Shown piece after piece: positions 63,622-64,000 of a DNA stretch of 64,000 nucleotides; the first letter of the stretch is position 1, and each line of letters starts with the position of its first letter. The position numbers and the translations under genes were made by a program. Source of the DNA: Pseudomonas sp. PDM05 (GTDB taxonomy: Bacteria > Pseudomonadota > Gammaproteobacteria > Pseudomonadales > Pseudomonadaceae). The stretch spans positions 372,001 to 436,000 of the forward strand of contig NZ_JACVAC010000003.1 of NCBI RefSeq assembly GCF_014851685.1. Direction: 5' to 3'. Below the pieces are notes generated by a model, which was not told where the DNA came from, made no database searches, and was given only the letters and a program-made list of their open reading frames with translations.

Positions 63622-64000
63622 TCAAGCTTGCTGGCGATGCTTTTTTTCCAGCTTCTTCTTGATCCGGTCACGCTTGAGCGTGGACAGGTAATCGACAAAC
63701 AGCTTGCCGTTGAGGTGGTCGCATTCATGCTGGATGCACACCGCCAGCAGGCCTTCGGCGATCAGCTCGAACGGCTTGCCGTCGCGGTCCAGCGCCTTGA
63801 TCTTCACGCGCAGCGGGCGTTCGACGTTCTCGTAGAACTCCGGCACCGACAGGCAGCCTTCCTGGTATTCGCCCATCTCTTCGGTCAGCGGTTCGAACTC
63901 GGGGTTGATGTACACCATCGGTTCGCTGCGATCTTCCGACAGGTCCATGACCACGACACGCTGATGCACGTTGACCTGGGTCGCGGCGAGGCCGATGCCC
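63622..64000 (-). CDS. def: Peptide deformylase (start beyond window)
   Basis: The N-terminus is cut by the right edge; the visible part starts in motif 1 [13 protein letters not shown], then motif 2 EGCLSVPE (metal ligand Cys) and motif 3 QHECDHLNG (HExxH zinc/iron site). It removes the formyl group from nascent proteins. The C-terminal [18 protein letters not shown] is typical of gamma-proteobacterial enzymes. Confidence 0.97.
   Translation of the reverse strand, partial: GIGLAATQVNVHQRVVVMDLSEDRSEPMVYINPEFEPLTEEMGEYQEGCLSVPEFYENVERPLRVKIKALDRDGKPFELIAEGLLAVCIQHECDHLNGKLFVDYLSTLKRDRIKKKLEKKHRQQA

Overview
The window is a 64-kb stretch of a gamma-proteobacterial chromosome that carries the replication origin, almost certainly from the Pseudomonas fluorescens group. 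The evidence is the gene order (glmS-glmR-glmU-atp operon-parB-parA-rsmG-mnmG, then mnmE-yidC-yidD-rnpA-rpmH | dnaA-dnaN-recF-gyrB, then plsC-gmhB-glyS-glyQ | tag-lpxL, then trkA-rsmB-fmt-def), the high GC content with GTG and TTG starts, REPIN-type repeats of the 'GTGGGAGC(T/G)GGCTTGC' class, and parS sites of the form TGTTCCACGTGGAACA. I found no tRNA, rRNA, CRISPR, prophage or IS element.

Layout. 1-3192 (minus): three tandem SPFH/band-7 (HflK/HflC-like) membrane proteins, the last one cut by the window edge; one has a polyhistidine N-terminus and one has a large polytopic N-terminal domain. 3526-9203 (plus): a tightly packed six-gene operon resembling E. coli ynbABCD, with an added PlsC-like acyltransferase and a small membrane protein; it looks like a complete phospholipid-building line of unknown product. 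9204-10092: a REPIN, a perfect 26-bp palindrome, a structured leader and a 66-residue DUF3077-like protein. 10093-18178 (plus): a giant alpha-2-macroglobulin and PbpC, overlapping by 20 nt. 18186-22822 (minus): a small hypothetical gene, then glmS, glmR and glmU (UDP-GlcNAc synthesis). 22884-30050 (minus): the full F1Fo ATP synthase operon with terminator. 30199-34430 (minus): parB, parA, rsmG, mnmG.

34434-34980 and 42942-43527 are two intergenic regions with DnaA boxes and AT-rich tracts that share an ordered set of motifs; the second, between rpmH and dnaA, is the expected oriC of Pseudomonas. Between them lie a sigma-factor/FecR/TonB-receptor iron-uptake cassette (34993-38972, plus) and the mnmE-yidC-yidD-rnpA-rpmH group (minus). 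Leading-strand replication genes dnaA-dnaN-recF-gyrB follow (plus), with two parS sites inside recF and one after gyrB.

49821-53177 holds a divergent two-component pair (OmpR-type regulator and CHASE2 histidine kinase). 53359-57755 is plsC/gmhB/glyS/glyQ (minus), followed by tag and an LpxL-type acyltransferase (plus), a small TPR protein flanked by REPINs, and trkA-rsmB-fmt-def (minus; def is cut by the window end).

Most of the window is ordinary origin-proximal core genome. The parts most worth a second look are the ynb-like lipid operon, the duplicated origin architecture, the unusually dense scatter of perfect DnaA boxes through coding sequence, the structured leader at 9588-9800, and the SPFH cluster. 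All counts and structures were read by eye; no database search or folding program was run.
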